Under the pieces are notes generated by a model. It was not told where the DNA came from and did not search any database. It saw only the letters and a list, made by a program, of their open reading frames with translations. Position numbers and translations under genes: made by a program. This document shows positions 5,128-5,289 of a stretch of 5,289 bases of DNA, piece after piece (within the stretch, counting starts at the first letter, position 1; each line of letters starts with the position of its first letter). The stretch is taken from contig CAMDRK010000206.1 in assembly GCA_945906715.1 (NCBI GenBank), positions 1 to 5,289 of the forward strand. The letters are read 5' to 3'. This DNA comes from Nitrospira lenta (lineage in GTDB: Bacteria > Nitrospirota > Nitrospiria > Nitrospirales > Nitrospiraceae).

Positions 5128-5289
5128 GAGAACCTCTTTTCATGGTCGCTGTTAGATGGACACGGCATTCTTCTGAGGACACACTCTCACAGAATAGGTG
5201 GTCCGGTCGATCCCCTTCGGCGGTCCTTGCCGCTCGTCGTTCATGACACGTGAAACAGGAGACAAGAGACGTCTATTTCTCATTCCCCC
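5128..5289 (-). other. upstream region of the helicase with a short open frame running off the window
   Basis: On the minus strand a frame is open from the window edge (5289) to a TAA at 5152-5154, ending 24 nt before the helicase GTG. It contains ATG at 5283 (43 residues) and ATG at 5244 (30 residues, MNDERQGPPKG... ending NAVSI). Neither has a properly spaced Shine-Dalgarno; GGGGGA directly abuts the first ATG. It could be the tail of a gene beyond the window in an operon with the helicase, or a chance open frame. The length is not significant by itself. I found no convincing promoter here. Confidence 0.35.
5133..5136 (-). promoter_or_regulatory. Shine-Dalgarno supporting the GTG start of the helicase
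   Basis: GAGG (within AAGAGG on the minus strand) lies 5 nt before GTG 5127. The nearby ATG at 5143 is in another frame, so GTG 5127 is the best start. A second in-frame GTG two codons later (5121) is less well spaced. Confidence 0.65.

Noticed and set aside
4780..5253. 157-residue plus-strand open frame overlapping the helicase 5' end
   Set aside because: It is antisense to Walker A, Ia and Walker B coding sequence, has low-complexity Arg/Gly-rich content and resembles no family.
1..5289. CRISPR array, tRNA, rRNA or replication origin
   Set aside because: No regularly spaced direct repeats, no cloverleaf with a T-loop GTTCRA in proper context, no rRNA signature and no DnaA-box cluster were seen. 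The isolated GTTCGAGG near 3510 has no acceptor or anticodon arms around it.

Overview
The window is a stretch of moderately GC-rich bacterial chromosome. It holds two full-length housekeeping-type or accessory enzymes, one small secreted protein and one complete insertion sequence. Nothing is taxonomically decisive. The lone fibronectin-III-like secreted protein and intergenic inverted repeats built from GGTTTGTTTGGTTT-like and GTTCGAGGTTT-like words resemble what I remember from Nitrospira-type (Nitrospirota) genomes. That assignment is a low-confidence inference from memory, not a search result.

Layout, left to right. A possible tail of an upstream terminator lies at 1-36. prfC, the translational GTPase release factor 3, occupies 109-1734 (+) and is complete. 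A complete IS5-family element of the IS427 type sits at 1806-2618, bounded by CTAG direct repeats and 18-bp inverted repeats. Its transposase is on the minus strand and needs a -1 frameshift at an A8 run to join orfA and orfB. A 24-bp-arm imperfect inverted repeat (2628-2685) abuts the right-hand insertion site. About 350 bp without a recognisable gene follow. Next is a small exported protein with one FN3-like domain at 3052-3423 (+), with a strong Shine-Dalgarno and a hairpin just upstream. A short convergent intergenic region carries another inverted repeat (3510-3541). The last gene is a superfamily 2 DEAD/DEAH helicase at 3574-5127 (-) with a GTG start. The final 160 bp are its upstream region and contain only a short open frame running off the window edge.

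The genes show no sign of working together. prfC and the transposase converge, as do the FN3 protein and the helicase, so each looks like its own transcription unit. I see no multi-gene defence island, CRISPR array, tRNA or rRNA. The items most worth a second look are the helicase with its conserved-looking C-terminal helical tail, the IS frameshift cassette with a candidate stimulatory stem-loop, the two intergenic inverted repeats, and the FN3 protein that stops just where a second FN3 repeat appears to begin.
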